From Paenibacillus sp. HGH0039 (GTDB lineage: Bacteria; Bacillota; Bacilli; Paenibacillales; NBRC-103111), in the NCBI RefSeq assembly GCF_000411255.1, contig NZ_KE150413.1, forward strand, positions 347,131-411,130: a stretch of DNA of 64,000 bases. Direction: 5' to 3'. The notes beneath the pieces are model-generated. The model made no database searches. It had not been told where the DNA came from and worked only from the letters and a program-made list of their open reading frames with translations. The translations under genes and the position numbers were made by a program. How positions within the stretch are numbered: position 1 is the first letter of the stretch; each line of letters starts with the position of its first letter. Below, piece by piece: positions 54,133 to 62,689 of the stretch.

Positions 54133-54168
54133 TTGTTTAATTGACATCTTGTTATTTATAATAATAAC
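54133..54168. promoter_or_regulatory. Promoter with palindromic operator between SDR and TetR genes
   Basis: GTTATT (54151-54156), 6-nt spacer, AATAAC (54163-54168) is a perfect inverted repeat whose spacer is TATAAT (54157-54162). With TTGTTT (54133-54138) 18 nt upstream, TATAAT forms a plus-strand promoter, so a bound repressor would cover the -10 box. The arms extend outward with one mismatch. This is a good candidate TetR-family operator. Confidence 0.55.
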
Positions 54169-54276
54169 GAGCTCGCCATGAAGGCTCAACCAACAGCTTT
54201 GGCGGATTTGTCGCTTAGTGGACAAAGCCTGGCGCATTGTTGTCAAAACGCGACATCTTATACAAGGAGAGCAGTT

Positions 54277-54897
54277 ATGTCGATAAAAAATAAATTGGAC
54301 CCGAGAGTGGTAAGGACTCGCCTGATGCTGCGGGATGCGCTGATTGCTTTGATCGGGGAACAAGGGTACGAGAAAATTACCGTCCAGGATATAGCGAACC
54401 GCGCTGCACTGAACCGGGCGACCTTTTACCTCCACTATCGGGACAAACAGGATCTCATGGAACAGAGCATGGATGATACATTAAAGGAGCTGGTGGACGG
54501 ACTCCGGCCTCTATTCGAAGATGCGTCGGAGTTTCGTTTTGACGGCGGGAAGCCGCATCCTACCTTTGTCTGGCTGTTCGAAGAAATTGCCAGGCATGCG
54601 CAGTTTTATCGAGTGGTTCTGGGGGAACAGCGGATGCCTTATTTTACCCGCGGATTGACGGACGTGATTACCGGGTTTGTGACCAAAGGGGTCGGAACGA
54701 TAGCTCCGGAAGAGCGGCAGCTTGCGGTGCCCAGGGAGATGCTCGTGAGCTACGTGGTTTCGGCTATCCTCGGCGTCATCCTGTGGTGGCTTCAAAGCGG
54801 CATGCCGTATACGGCCTCCTATATGGCGGAGAAGTTAATGCGCCTGGCGACCCGCGGGCCTTACGTGGACGATCCTTTTACCGGGGCAAAAGAATAA
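54277..54897 (+). CDS. TetR/AcrR family transcriptional regulator
   Basis: A 206-aa regulator. The N-terminal helix-turn-helix (about 14-60) has MLRDALIALIGEQGYEKITVQDIANRAALNRATFYLHYRDKQDL, the standard TetR pattern. The rest is an all-helical ligand domain with YVVSAILGVILWWLQSGMPY near residue 160, typical of the TetR_C branch found in B. subtilis YxaF/dhaS-type regulators. ATG 54277 follows AAGGAGAG. It likely autoregulates and represses the divergent SDR gene through the palindrome at 54151-54168. Confidence 0.92.
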   Translation: MSIKNKLDPRVVRTRLMLRDALIALIGEQGYEKITVQDIANRAALNRATFYLHYRDKQDLMEQSMDDTLKELVDGLRPLFEDASEFRFDGGKPHPTFVWLFEEIARHAQFYRVVLGEQRMPYFTRGLTDVITGFVTKGVGTIAPEERQLAVPREMLVSYVVSAILGVILWWLQSGMPYTASYMAEKLMRLATRGPYVDDPFTGAKE

Positions 54898-55009
54898 GCC
54901 GGCCGGCCAAGGACAGGATCACGGCTTGTCAAACTAGTCCGCATAATCGGCCAAGTCCCTTCATAGACATGTATCAGTACATTTTACTTAAGGATGAGGG
55001 GATGATGAC

Positions 55010-56299
55010 ATGCGTCGGGTCACATGGATACTCGCCATCGTGATGAGTGCAGCATTGCTTCTGGCCGGTTGTGGAAAAAAGGATGCAGGATCGGTAGTAA
55101 AAGATTTGGATCATGTGATCGGCAAGCTCGAAAGTTATCAGGGCACGGGACGCATGGTTCTTCAAACCGGGCAGGAACCGCAGGAATACCAGGTGGAAGT
55201 GTGGTACCAGCAACCGCATTATTACCGCATTTCCTTGACCAATGAGAAAAAAGACATCACGCAGGTTGTGCTGCGAAACGATGACGGGGTTTTTGTTTTG
55301 ACGCCTCATCTGCATAAAAGCTTCCGGTTCCAGAGCGACTGGCCGGAGAATCAGGGTCAGGTCTACCTGTTCCAGTCCTTGGCTCAAAGCATTCTGCTGG
55401 ACACGGAGCGCCAGTTTACGAAAGAGGGCAATTCGTTCGTCTTCGACGTGGCGGCGAATTATGCCAACAGCGGACAGATGGCGAGACAGAAGATATGGCT
55501 GGATCAAAAAAGCCTCGCGCCGCAGAAAGTCGAAGTTTCCGACAGCAGCTCGAACGTACTCGTCAAGCTTGATTTCACGCAGTTCGAGTTTGGAAAAAAG
55601 CTGGAAAAAGACAGCTTCGACATGCAGCGCAACATGACCAGCTGGGATTTGAAATCGCTGGATAAGGACGCGCCTGTCTCCGGCGCGGTAAAAGAGCCGA
55701 TCGCGGGCGCAGCGTCCCCGGACGGCAAAGCGGCCGCAGCCGGGACAGCTCCGAGCACGGCAGGCGCCGCCGGCAAGGACGCGGCTGCCGGCGCTCCAGC
55801 GAGCGGCGCAAGCGCTGGCGCCACCGCCGACGGCGGCAAAGCCCCGGCCGCGTCGCCGGACAAAGCCGCGGACGGCTCCGCGAAGGCTCCGGCAGCGGCG
55901 GCGGGCACTGCCGCGACCGGTGCGGCCGGCGCGGACAAAAACGCCGCGGCCAACAGCAGCGCGGGCTTCGGCCTCATCGAGCCGTCCTACATGCCCAAGG
56001 GTGTCGCGCAGCAGGACATCCGGGATGTGAAGCTCGGCGAGAACACGGGCATTATGGTTCGCTACCAGGGGACCTACAACTACACGCTGCTGGAGTTAGC
56101 GCCGCAGACGCAGACCGTATCCGTGCTGCCCGGCGATATCGTCGACCTGGGCTACACGCTCGGCGTGGTCACCGGCGACGAGAAGAAGACGCTGACGTGG
56201 ACGTACGAGGGCATCGAATTCCGACTGGCGACCGCCGACCTGCCGCACGACGAGCTTGTCAAAATCGCCCAGTCCGTTGCTGAAGAAGCGGGCAAATAA
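55010..56299 (+). CDS. Sporulation-associated lipoprotein, YdcC/LolA-like
   Basis: A 429-aa lipoprotein. The signal peptide ends in LLLAGC (lipobox; Cys 21). Residues ~25-215 form a LolA-like half barrel (YQGTGRMVLQTG, VWYQQPHYYRISL, PQKVEVSDSSSNVLVKLDFTQF). Residues ~224-319 are an Ala/Gly/Pro-rich low-complexity tract, and ~325-429 a second conserved domain. In B. subtilis ydcC precedes alr exactly as here and belongs to the mother-cell sporulation set. The low-complexity tract of nearly 100 residues is unusual. SD GATGAGGGGATG precedes ATG 55010. Confidence 0.85.
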   Translation: MRRVTWILAIVMSAALLLAGCGKKDAGSVVKDLDHVIGKLESYQGTGRMVLQTGQEPQEYQVEVWYQQPHYYRISLTNEKKDITQVVLRNDDGVFVLTPHLHKSFRFQSDWPENQGQVYLFQSLAQSILLDTERQFTKEGNSFVFDVAANYANSGQMARQKIWLDQKSLAPQKVEVSDSSSNVLVKLDFTQFEFGKKLEKDSFDMQRNMTSWDLKSLDKDAPVSGAVKEPIAGAASPDGKAAAAGTAPSTAGAAGKDAAAGAPASGASAGATADGGKAPAASPDKAADGSAKAPAAAAGTAATGAAGADKNAAANSSAGFGLIEPSYMPKGVAQQDIRDVKLGENTGIMVRYQGTYNYTLLELAPQTQTVSVLPGDIVDLGYTLGVVTGDEKKTLTWTYEGIEFRLATADLPHDELVKIAQSVAEEAGK

Positions 56300-56344
56300 C
56301 CCGCAAAGCCCCATGGATTGGGGAATTTTGCCCGGAACAATGCA

Positions 56345-56373
56345 TTGACTTCATCCAGCGGACCCTTTAACAT
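56345..56373 (+). promoter_or_regulatory. alr promoter
   Basis: TTGACT (56345-56350), 17-nt spacer, TAACAT (56368-56373), about 108 nt before the alr start. Confidence 0.65.
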
Positions 56374-56413
56374 GGGTGTATCGGAGGACGGCGGAAGTGC
56401 CGGCCAATTAGGG

Positions 56414-56445
56414 AAGGGAGACCCTGTTTATTCGGGATCTCCCTT
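56414..56445 (+). other. Hairpin in the alr 5' leader
   Basis: AAGGGAGA (56414-56421) pairs with TCTCCCTT (56438-56445), with inner CC/GG pairs. No T-run follows, so it is not an intrinsic terminator. It lies about 20 nt before the alr SD and may affect mRNA stability. Confidence 0.55.
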
Positions 56446-56481
56446 GTCCCGTGTACAGTCTTGAAGAAGGTGAACTTTGAC

Positions 56482-57681
56482 GTGGATGCTTTTTACCGTC
56501 CGACTTACGTGGAAATTTCATTGGATGCGCTCCGCAGCAACCTGGAGACTTTCAGGCGCGTGCTGCCGGGAAGCGTACACATGATGGCGGTTCTGAAAGC
56601 CGATGCCTACGGCCACGGCGCCGTAGAGGTTTCGAAAGTGGCAATGGAATGCGGCGCGACCTATCTGGCCGTAGCTTTTCTCGACGAAGCGATGGAGCTG
56701 AGGAACGCCGGCATCACGGCGCCTATCCTGGTTCTGGGCTATACGCCGCCGGAAGGGATCGGACTTGCGCTGGAACACGACATTACGCTGACCGTTTATA
56801 CGGAAGAACTGCTTGAAGCGGCTTCCGGGTACGCGCAGCGTGACGCCGCAGCGGGCGGGAACAAACCGCCGCTTAACATTCATATTAAAATCGACAGCGG
56901 CATGGGACGGATCGGCCTGCACGACGAGGACGAAGCGGTCGCGTTTATCGCGAGAGCGCTGCAGACTCGGGGAATCCGGGTCGAGGGGCTGTTTACTCAC
57001 TATGCCAATGCGGATGAAAGCGACAAAGCTTATACGTACGAACAGCACGCGAAATTCGCCGGGATCGTCCGGAAGGCCGGTGAGCTGCCGGGAGCCCGTT
57101 TTCCTTTTGTTCACGCCGGCAACAGCGCGACTGCCATTGATCTGCCCGAACTTACTTACAACATGGTGCGTCTGGGCATTGCAATGTACGGCCTGTATCC
57201 TTCCGAAGAGGTAAACAAAGAGCAGATCAGGCTGAAACCCGTACTGAGCCTCAAAACGGGGATCGTCCATCTGAAGACTCTTCCACCCGGATCGGGCGTC
57301 AGCTACGGCACCATTTATCACACGCAAGGCGATGAACGGATCGCCACACTGCCGATCGGCTATGCCGACGGCTTCTCGCGTCTGCTGACGGGGAAAGCGG
57401 AAGGACTGGTCCGCGGCAGAAGAGCTCCGGTCGTTGGTCGGATCTGTATGGATCAATGTATGCTGAGTACGAGCGATATTCCGGAAGCGGCATTCGGTGA
57501 CGAGGTCGTCCTGCTCGGCGAGCAGGGCGGAGAACGCATAACCGCGGAGGAAATCGCCTCTAAGCTGGGCACGATTAATTATGAAGTAACCTGCATGATC
57601 TCTCACCGGGTTCCCCGCGTTTACGTAAGCGGCGGCCGCAGAGTGAAGGCGGTCAACTCCCTGTTCAGACATCTTTTTTAA
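56482..57681 (+). CDS. alr: Alanine racemase
   Basis: A 399-aa PLP enzyme that interconverts L- and D-alanine for peptidoglycan. AVLKADAYGHG carries the Schiff-base Lys near residue 40. KIDSGMGRIGL, FTHYANADE, LRPV-type KPVLSLKT, and GVSYGTIY with the catalytic Tyr near 275 follow, then CMDQCM near 323. GTG 56482 is chosen since GAAGAAGGTGA lies 9 nt upstream; TTG 56461 precedes the SD. Family length is 370-400. Its position between ydcC and ndoAI is as in B. subtilis. Confidence 0.96.
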   Translation: MDAFYRPTYVEISLDALRSNLETFRRVLPGSVHMMAVLKADAYGHGAVEVSKVAMECGATYLAVAFLDEAMELRNAGITAPILVLGYTPPEGIGLALEHDITLTVYTEELLEAASGYAQRDAAAGGNKPPLNIHIKIDSGMGRIGLHDEDEAVAFIARALQTRGIRVEGLFTHYANADESDKAYTYEQHAKFAGIVRKAGELPGARFPFVHAGNSATAIDLPELTYNMVRLGIAMYGLYPSEEVNKEQIRLKPVLSLKTGIVHLKTLPPGSGVSYGTIYHTQGDERIATLPIGYADGFSRLLTGKAEGLVRGRRAPVVGRICMDQCMLSTSDIPEAAFGDEVVLLGEQGGERITAEEIASKLGTINYEVTCMISHRVPRVYVSGGRRVKAVNSLFRHLF

Positions 57682-57820
57682 CGAATCGACAGGACTTAAT
57701 CAAAATTCCACAATTTTTCCCGAAGGAAAAACAGGATTTCAGGGTATGCCCTCGAATAGATTACAAGGGAGCTTGACGATGCGTATGGCATAAATGATAT
57801 ACCACACGCATATATACTGA

Positions 57821-57840
57821 AGTAGTATAAATTTACTACT
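57821..57840. promoter_or_regulatory. Perfect palindrome upstream of the ndoAI-ndoA operon
   Basis: AGTAGTA (57821-57827), 6-nt spacer, TACTACT (57834-57840). A further GTAGTA half site lies at 57855-57860. TATAAA overlaps the left arm and spacer (57826-57831) and could be a -10 element. Ribbon-helix-helix antitoxins bind such short repeats to autoregulate, making this a candidate EndoAI operator. Confidence 0.5.
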
Positions 57841-57896
57841 GCATCGACATAATGGTAGTAAAGTGTTTTCGGATGTTTCTTGGGGGTGCGAAATCG

Positions 57897-58178
57897 GTGA
57901 ATAATGCTCATAACACGAAGAGGATCATGATCAGTTTGCCAGACAACCTATTACAGGAGGTCGACGGCATTGTGGAGAAGGAGAACTCCAACCGAAGCGA
58001 GTTTATTCGCCAGGCCATGAAGCTGTACTTGCTTGAACGCAAAAAACGCAGCCTTCGCGAATCCATGCAGAAAGGCTACATGGAGATGGCTAAAATCAAC
58101 CTAACGATAGCGGACGAAGCTTTTCAAGCGGAGGAAGAGGCGGACAATACGCTGGTACGCTTAGTAAGCGGGGTGTAA
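57897..58178 (+). CDS. ndoAI: Antitoxin EndoAI (ribbon-helix-helix, MazE-like)
   Basis: A 93-aa antitoxin. The RHH DNA-binding part is at residues ~8-50 ([20 protein letters not shown], then [14 protein letters not shown]). The C-terminal ~40 residues form the acidic toxin-binding tail. It neutralises the ribonuclease encoded 4 nt downstream. GTG 57897 follows TGGGGGTG (57881-57888); ATG 57852 in the same frame lacks an SD and would cross the operator region. The pairing and the gene order after alr are the same as in B. subtilis. Confidence 0.93.
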   Translation: MNNAHNTKRIMISLPDNLLQEVDGIVEKENSNRSEFIRQAMKLYLLERKKRSLRESMQKGYMEMAKINLTIADEAFQAEEEADNTLVRLVSGV

Positions 58179-58182
58179 TAAT

Positions 58183-58533
58183 TTGATTGTAAAACGTGGC
58201 GATGTGTACTTCGCAGATCTTTCACCGGTTGTCGGTTCCGAACAGGGCGGCGTCCGTCCGGTGCTGATTATCCAGAACGACATCGGCAATCGCTTCAGCC
58301 CGACGGTCATCGTCGCCGCAATTACGGCGCAGATTCAGAAAGCGAAGCTACCGACGCACGTGGAAATCGATGCGGAAACGCACGGTTTTGACCGGGACTC
58401 CGTCATTTTGTTGGAACAGATCCGTACGATCGACAAACAGCGGCTGACCGACAAAATTACGCATCTGGATGAAGAATCAATGCGCAAGGTGGACGAAGCG
58501 CTGCAGGTCAGCGTGGGACTGATTGATTTTTAG
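58183..58533 (+). CDS. ndoA: Endoribonuclease toxin EndoA (MazF family)
   Basis: A 116-aa MazF/PemK-fold ribonuclease. It begins [32 protein letters not shown], the nearly invariant EndoA N-terminus, with [18 protein letters not shown] near residue 68. The family member in B. subtilis cuts RNA at UACAU. Length is standard. The TTG start at 58183 is shared by several orthologues and follows GGGGTG. Co-transcribed with the antitoxin; a terminator follows at 58549. Confidence 0.96.
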   Translation: MIVKRGDVYFADLSPVVGSEQGGVRPVLIIQNDIGNRFSPTVIVAAITAQIQKAKLPTHVEIDAETHGFDRDSVILLEQIRTIDKQRLTDKITHLDEESMRKVDEALQVSVGLIDF

Positions 58534-58548
58534 CGATGAAATGAGGAG

Positions 58549-58576
58549 CGAGGGGCCCTAACAGCCCTCGTTTTTT
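58549..58576 (+). terminator. ndoA terminator
   Basis: CGAGGG (58549-58554) pairs with CCCTCG (58565-58570), followed by TTTTTT. In B. subtilis the rsbRST-sigB operon follows ndoA; here tex follows directly. Confidence 0.85.
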
Positions 58577-58714
58577 CGTTTCTTTTACAAAGGTCGGCAC
58601 GGAAACGAGGTCCAGGCACGCGAATGCGGCGGAGATCGAGATGTTTTCGGGGGAAGGATCGGGTCGAGCACAATCTGCCCGGAAGAAAGCTACAAAACGC
58701 ATGGGGGAATAACG

Positions 58715-60946
58715 ATGGCAAACACGGATGTCCAGCACGCAGACAAGCAGCAAGCACCTAAGAGCTACGAACGGACCGAGGAAAAAACGGCGGCTACGGC
58801 TGCCCGGATCGTCAAACAAATCGCCGGCGAGCTTCAGCTCAAGGCTTCGCAGGTTCAAACGACCGTAAATCTCCTGGATGAAGGCAACACCATCCCGTTT
58901 ATCGCGCGGTACCGGAAGGAAATGACGGGAGAACTCGACGAGAATTTCCTGCGGGATATCGAGGAGCGGCTGAATTACCTTCGCAACCTGGAAGACCGCA
59001 AGCTGGAAGTGCTGCGTCTTATCGACGAGCAGGACAAGCTCACCGGCGAGCTCCAGGCTTCCATTGAAAAAGCGGTAAAGCTCCAGGAGCTGGAGGATTT
59101 GTACCGTCCATACCGTCAGAAACGCAAAACACGCGCGAGCGTCGCGAAGGAAAAAGGGCTGGAGCCGCTGGCGAAATTTATACTGAAACAGCCTCAGAAA
59201 GGTTCTCTTCAGGAAGAAGCCGAGAAGTATGTCCGTGAAGACAAAGGCGTCGCCACCGCCGAAGAAGCTCTTCAAGGCGCGCGGGATATCGTCGCCGAGC
59301 AGCTCGCGGACGATGCGAAAATTCGGGCTTGGGTCCGCAAATTTACGCACGACAACGGGATTCTGCGTACGGAAGCGAAGAAGCAGGAAGAAGAGTCCGT
59401 TTACGAGATGTACTACAGCTACCAGGAACTGCTGAAAAAAATGCCGCCGCACCGCACGCTGGCGATTAACCGCGGTGAGCGCGAGGACGTGCTGAAAGTG
59501 GCGCTCGACGTTCCCGTTGAGCGGATCCACGAATTCATCGGCCGCCAGGTCATCCAGGGGCCGTCCGTGACGCGCGACGCGCTGCAATCGGCTGTGGAAG
59601 ACGCCTACAAGCGCCTGATCGCGCCATCCATCGAGCGGGAAGTCCGCGGAGAGCTGACGGAACGGGCGGAGACGCACGCGATCCAGATTTTCGCCGGCAA
59701 TCTGCGGAATCTGCTTCTCCAGGCGCCCGTTAAGGGCCAAACCGTGCTCGGCGTCGACCCGGCTTACCGGACCGGCTGCAAGCTGGCCGTCGTGGATGAG
59801 ACGGGCAAGATGCTGGAGGTCATGGTGACGTACCCGACGCCGCCGAACAACAAAGTCGCGGAAGCGAAGGCGGCTTTCAAGCGCCTGATCGACACGTACG
59901 ATGTCAGCCTCATCGTTATCGGCAACGGTACCGCTTCGCGTGAAACCGAGCAGTTCGTGGCGGATCTGATCGCCGAACTTAAAGCGCGCAAGCTCCAGTA
60001 CCTCATCGTGAACGAGGCCGGCGCAAGCGTGTACTCCGCATCGAAGCTTGCTCAGACGGAGTTCCCGGATCTCGACGTGGCGGAGCGCAGCGCCATCTCG
60101 ATTGCGCGCCGCCTGCAGGACCCGCTCGCGGAGCTTGTCAAAATCGAGCCGAAAGCGATCGGCGTCGGCCAATACCAGCACGACGTCTCGCAGAAGCATC
60201 TCGACGAGAGCCTCAAAGCGGTTGTCGAATCCGCCGTTAACCATGTCGGTGTCGACGTGAACACGGCATCGCCGTCCCTGCTTTCTTACGTCTCCGGAAT
60301 CAACAGCACGATCGCGAAGAATATCGTGAAGTTCCGCGAGGAGAACGGGAAGTTCGGCAGCCGCAAAGAGCTGCAGAAGGTTCCCCGCCTTGGCGCGAAG
60401 ACGTTCGAGCAGTGCATCGGCTTCCTCCGGGTACCCGGAAGCGGCAACCCGCTCGACAACACGCCGATCCACCCCGAGACATACGACGTGGTGGACAAGC
60501 TGCTGGCCGAGCTGAGAGTCGAGCTTGCCGGGATCGGCTCCCAGCAGCTCAAGGAACTGCTTCAGCGCCAGGAGCCCGAAGAGCTTGGGCCGAAGCTCGG
60601 CATCGGCGTTCCTACGCTGCGCGACATCCTGGACAGCCTGCAGCGTCCGGGCCGCGACCCCCGCGAAGAGCTTGGGACGCCGATCTTCCGGACTGACGTC
60701 CTGCAGATCGAAGATCTGAAGCCGGGCATGGAGCTTCAGGGTACCGTGCGCAACGTGATCGATTTCGGCGCTTTTGTCGATATCGGTATCAAAAGCGACG
60801 GTCTCGTCCATATTTCCCAGCTCAGCGACAAGTTCGTGAAACATCCGATGGATGTGGTATCCGTCGGTGACAACGTAACGGTCTGGGTATTGAACGTAGA
60901 TGTGAAGAAGGGCCGTGTCGGCCTGACGATGAAACAGCCGCAATAA
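58715..60946 (+). CDS. tex: RNA-binding transcription accessory protein Tex
   Basis: A 743-aa protein. After a variable ~20-residue leader come the Tex N-domain (LLDEGNTIPFIARYRKEMTGELDE near residues 50-72), a YqgF/RNase H-like domain (VLGVDPAYRTGCKLAVVD near 345), helix-hairpin-helix motifs (NTASPSLLSYVSGINSTIAK near 515) and a C-terminal S1 RNA-binding domain (about 665-743; LQGTVRNVIDFGAFVDIGIKSDGLVH). Tex binds nucleic acid and affects transcription; its exact role in Gram-positives is not settled. ATG 58715 follows GGGGGAATAACG. It is monocistronic. Confidence 0.97.
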   Translation: MANTDVQHADKQQAPKSYERTEEKTAATAARIVKQIAGELQLKASQVQTTVNLLDEGNTIPFIARYRKEMTGELDENFLRDIEERLNYLRNLEDRKLEVLRLIDEQDKLTGELQASIEKAVKLQELEDLYRPYRQKRKTRASVAKEKGLEPLAKFILKQPQKGSLQEEAEKYVREDKGVATAEEALQGARDIVAEQLADDAKIRAWVRKFTHDNGILRTEAKKQEEESVYEMYYSYQELLKKMPPHRTLAINRGEREDVLKVALDVPVERIHEFIGRQVIQGPSVTRDALQSAVEDAYKRLIAPSIEREVRGELTERAETHAIQIFAGNLRNLLLQAPVKGQTVLGVDPAYRTGCKLAVVDETGKMLEVMVTYPTPPNNKVAEAKAAFKRLIDTYDVSLIVIGNGTASRETEQFVADLIAELKARKLQYLIVNEAGASVYSASKLAQTEFPDLDVAERSAISIARRLQDPLAELVKIEPKAIGVGQYQHDVSQKHLDESLKAVVESAVNHVGVDVNTASPSLLSYVSGINSTIAKNIVKFREENGKFGSRKELQKVPRLGAKTFEQCIGFLRVPGSGNPLDNTPIHPETYDVVDKLLAELRVELAGIGSQQLKELLQRQEPEELGPKLGIGVPTLRDILDSLQRPGRDPREELGTPIFRTDVLQIEDLKPGMELQGTVRNVIDFGAFVDIGIKSDGLVHISQLSDKFVKHPMDVVSVGDNVTVWVLNVDVKKGRVGLTMKQPQ

Positions 60947-60962
60947 ACGGAACCGACCCTAA

Positions 60963-61001
60963 AGAACCTCAAGATCCCAAAGAGCTTGAGGTTCTCTTTT
61001 T
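60963..61001 (+). terminator. tex terminator
   Basis: AGAACCTCAAG (60963-60973) pairs with CTTGAGGTTCT (60985-60995), then CTTTTTC. Confidence 0.92.
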
Positions 61002-61138
61002 CACCTGAATTTTGCATCTTAGTGCCGTCCTGACATCTCGATCAGGCAGGGCAGGAATAACTCTTACTCGAATGGGCAAAAACAGAAAAGATAGCTGCCG
61101 CTGGAATCCGGCAGACGATCAGAGCGGAGGGAAGGTCC

Positions 61139-62398
61139 ATGCTCCACACATGGTTACGCAAGGGAGGAACGCTGGCGCTTGCCGTACTGCTGTTCATTTC
61201 GGCCGGCTGCAGCACATCGGGACCGCAAGCAGGTCCGGGGAATAGTCAAAGCGGCGGCAAGGAGTCGCAGTCGAGTCCGATCCCTACGGTCGAGGACCCG
61301 CTGAAGGATCAGATTGCGAGGATGACGCTGGATCAGAAAATCGGGCAGATGGTCATCAGCGGAGTCGACGGATTGGAGATGGACGAGCACGCGCGGCAGT
61401 TGATAGATACCTATAAGGTCGGAGGCTTTATTTTATTCAAGCCGAACGTAAAAAGCGCGGGGCAGGCGTCAGCCCTCCTGAATTCGCTGAAAGAAGAGAA
61501 TGCCCGTACGGGCAGCAAAATACCGCTTATGCTGAGCGTGGACGAGGAAGGCGGACGCGTCAGCCGCATGCCGGACGAGTATATGAACGTACCCGCGAGC
61601 CGGGTGATCGGCAGTACGAAGAACCTGCGTTTCGCTGCGGAGATCGGGGATATTCTGGCCCGGGAAGTGGCCTCCCTCGGATTTAACACGAATTTCGCTC
61701 CGGTGCTCGACATCAACAGCAACCCGAAGAATCCGGTCATCGGGGACCGTTCTTTCGGGTCGACGCCCGAGCTTGTAGGCAATCTCGGCGTCGAGATGAT
61801 GAAAGCCATCGCCGCGCAGAAGGTGATTCCCGTCGTGAAACATTTCCCGGGACATGGCGATACCGCGGTAGATTCCCATATCGGACTGCCTGTCGTGGAG
61901 CACGATGCGAGCCGTCTGCGTTCTTTTGAGCTCGTCCCTTTCATCAAAGCCTTCCAAAGCGGGGCGGATGCGGTCATGGTTGCGCATATTCTGCTTCCGA
62001 AGCTGGATTCGACCTATCCGGCTTCCTTATCCCCGGCGGTCATTACCGATTTGCTGCGCAAAGAGCTGAATTTCGGCGGTGTCGTGTTCACCGACGATCT
62101 GACGATGGGCGCCATCGTCAAAAGCTACGGAATCGGAGAGGCGGCCGTTCAAGCGGTGAAAGCAGGCACGGACGTAGCCCTCGTCTGTCATGAATTCGAC
62201 AACACGGTCCGTGTCGTAAAAGCGCTGAAGCAGGCCGCCGAAACCGGCGTTCTCTCGGAGCGGAGAATCGACGAGAGCGTTTACCGGATTCTGAAGCTGA
62301 AATACAAGTACACGTTAGCCGATCACCCGGCTCCGCAGCCGGACGTCGGCAAAATCAACGAGCAGATCGGCCGGGTCCTGGACGCCCGTCTTCCATAG
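61139..62398 (+). CDS. GH3 beta-N-acetylhexosaminidase lipoprotein (NagZ-like)
   Basis: A 419-aa lipoprotein with lipobox ISAGC at the end of a ~23-residue signal peptide. A GH3 barrel follows: DQKIGQMVISGV, SVDEEGGRVSRM, RSFGSTPELVGNLG, then the NagZ loop KHFPGHGDTAVDSHIGLP with its His-Asp dyad, and VVFTDDLTMGAI with the nucleophile Asp. NagZ-type enzymes remove N-acetylglucosamine from muropeptides. B. subtilis NagZ is also exported but has an extra C-terminal domain, which this shorter protein lacks. SD GGAGGGAAGG precedes ATG 61139. Confidence 0.92.
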   Translation: MLHTWLRKGGTLALAVLLFISAGCSTSGPQAGPGNSQSGGKESQSSPIPTVEDPLKDQIARMTLDQKIGQMVISGVDGLEMDEHARQLIDTYKVGGFILFKPNVKSAGQASALLNSLKEENARTGSKIPLMLSVDEEGGRVSRMPDEYMNVPASRVIGSTKNLRFAAEIGDILAREVASLGFNTNFAPVLDINSNPKNPVIGDRSFGSTPELVGNLGVEMMKAIAAQKVIPVVKHFPGHGDTAVDSHIGLPVVEHDASRLRSFELVPFIKAFQSGADAVMVAHILLPKLDSTYPASLSPAVITDLLRKELNFGGVVFTDDLTMGAIVKSYGIGEAAVQAVKAGTDVALVCHEFDNTVRVVKALKQAAETGVLSERRIDESVYRILKLKYKYTLADHPAPQPDVGKINEQIGRVLDARLP

Positions 62399-62415
62399 AA
62401 GCCTCGGGACGTGAC

Positions 62416-62460
62416 AAAAAAAGCAGGTAATTCCGCCATTGCGGAGCTACCTGCTTTTTT
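62416..62460. terminator. Terminator of the GH3 gene, overlapping the cmpA end
   Basis: AAAGCAGGTA (62420-62429) pairs with TACCTGCTTT (62448-62457), with an inner TCCGC/GCGGA stem, an A-run before and a T-run after. The cmpA stop codon (62449-62447) lies inside the 3' arm. Confidence 0.9.
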
Positions 62461-62593
62461 CAAAGGATCCCGACAGCTCGTCGGGTGACCTCCGTGTCCG
62501 ATAAAAAAACCAACTGTCGTTAAGTAAACGAATCTGCCGAGGGTTTTTGTTCTGAAACGCTCGCATCAGCTGGTTGCAGAGCCATTGCGGCAT
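62447..62593 (-). CDS. cmpA: Cortex morphogenetic protein CmpA
   Basis: A 48-codon ORF on the minus strand encoding MPQWLCNQLMRAFQNKNPRQ, then IRLLNDSWFFYRTRRSP and a 12-residue tail. The MPxWLxxQ start and LNDSWFFY core match CmpA, a small sporulation protein that in B. subtilis acts with ClpXP in quality control of the spore envelope through SpoIVA. B. subtilis cmpA also lies between tex (ydcI) and ydcK. AAGGGGATGG provides the SD. The last ~12 residues run into the GH3-gene terminator, making this copy longer than the ~37-aa B. subtilis protein. Confidence 0.88.
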   Translation of the reverse strand: MPQWLCNQLMRAFQNKNPRQIRLLNDSWFFYRTRRSPDELSGSFEKSR

Positions 62594-62689
62594 AACGCCA
62601 TCCCCTTCCTGACTGACTACTTACAGCATATGGGGAAGAGGCGCCCGGCGTGCAGGTCCTGCAACTTTTTTTATCGGAAAAGCGGAGAT

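Noticed and set aside
58508-60943. 811-codon open frame opposite tex
   Set aside because: Shadow of the GC-rich tex gene; Arg/Leu/Asp/His-rich composition, no family motif.
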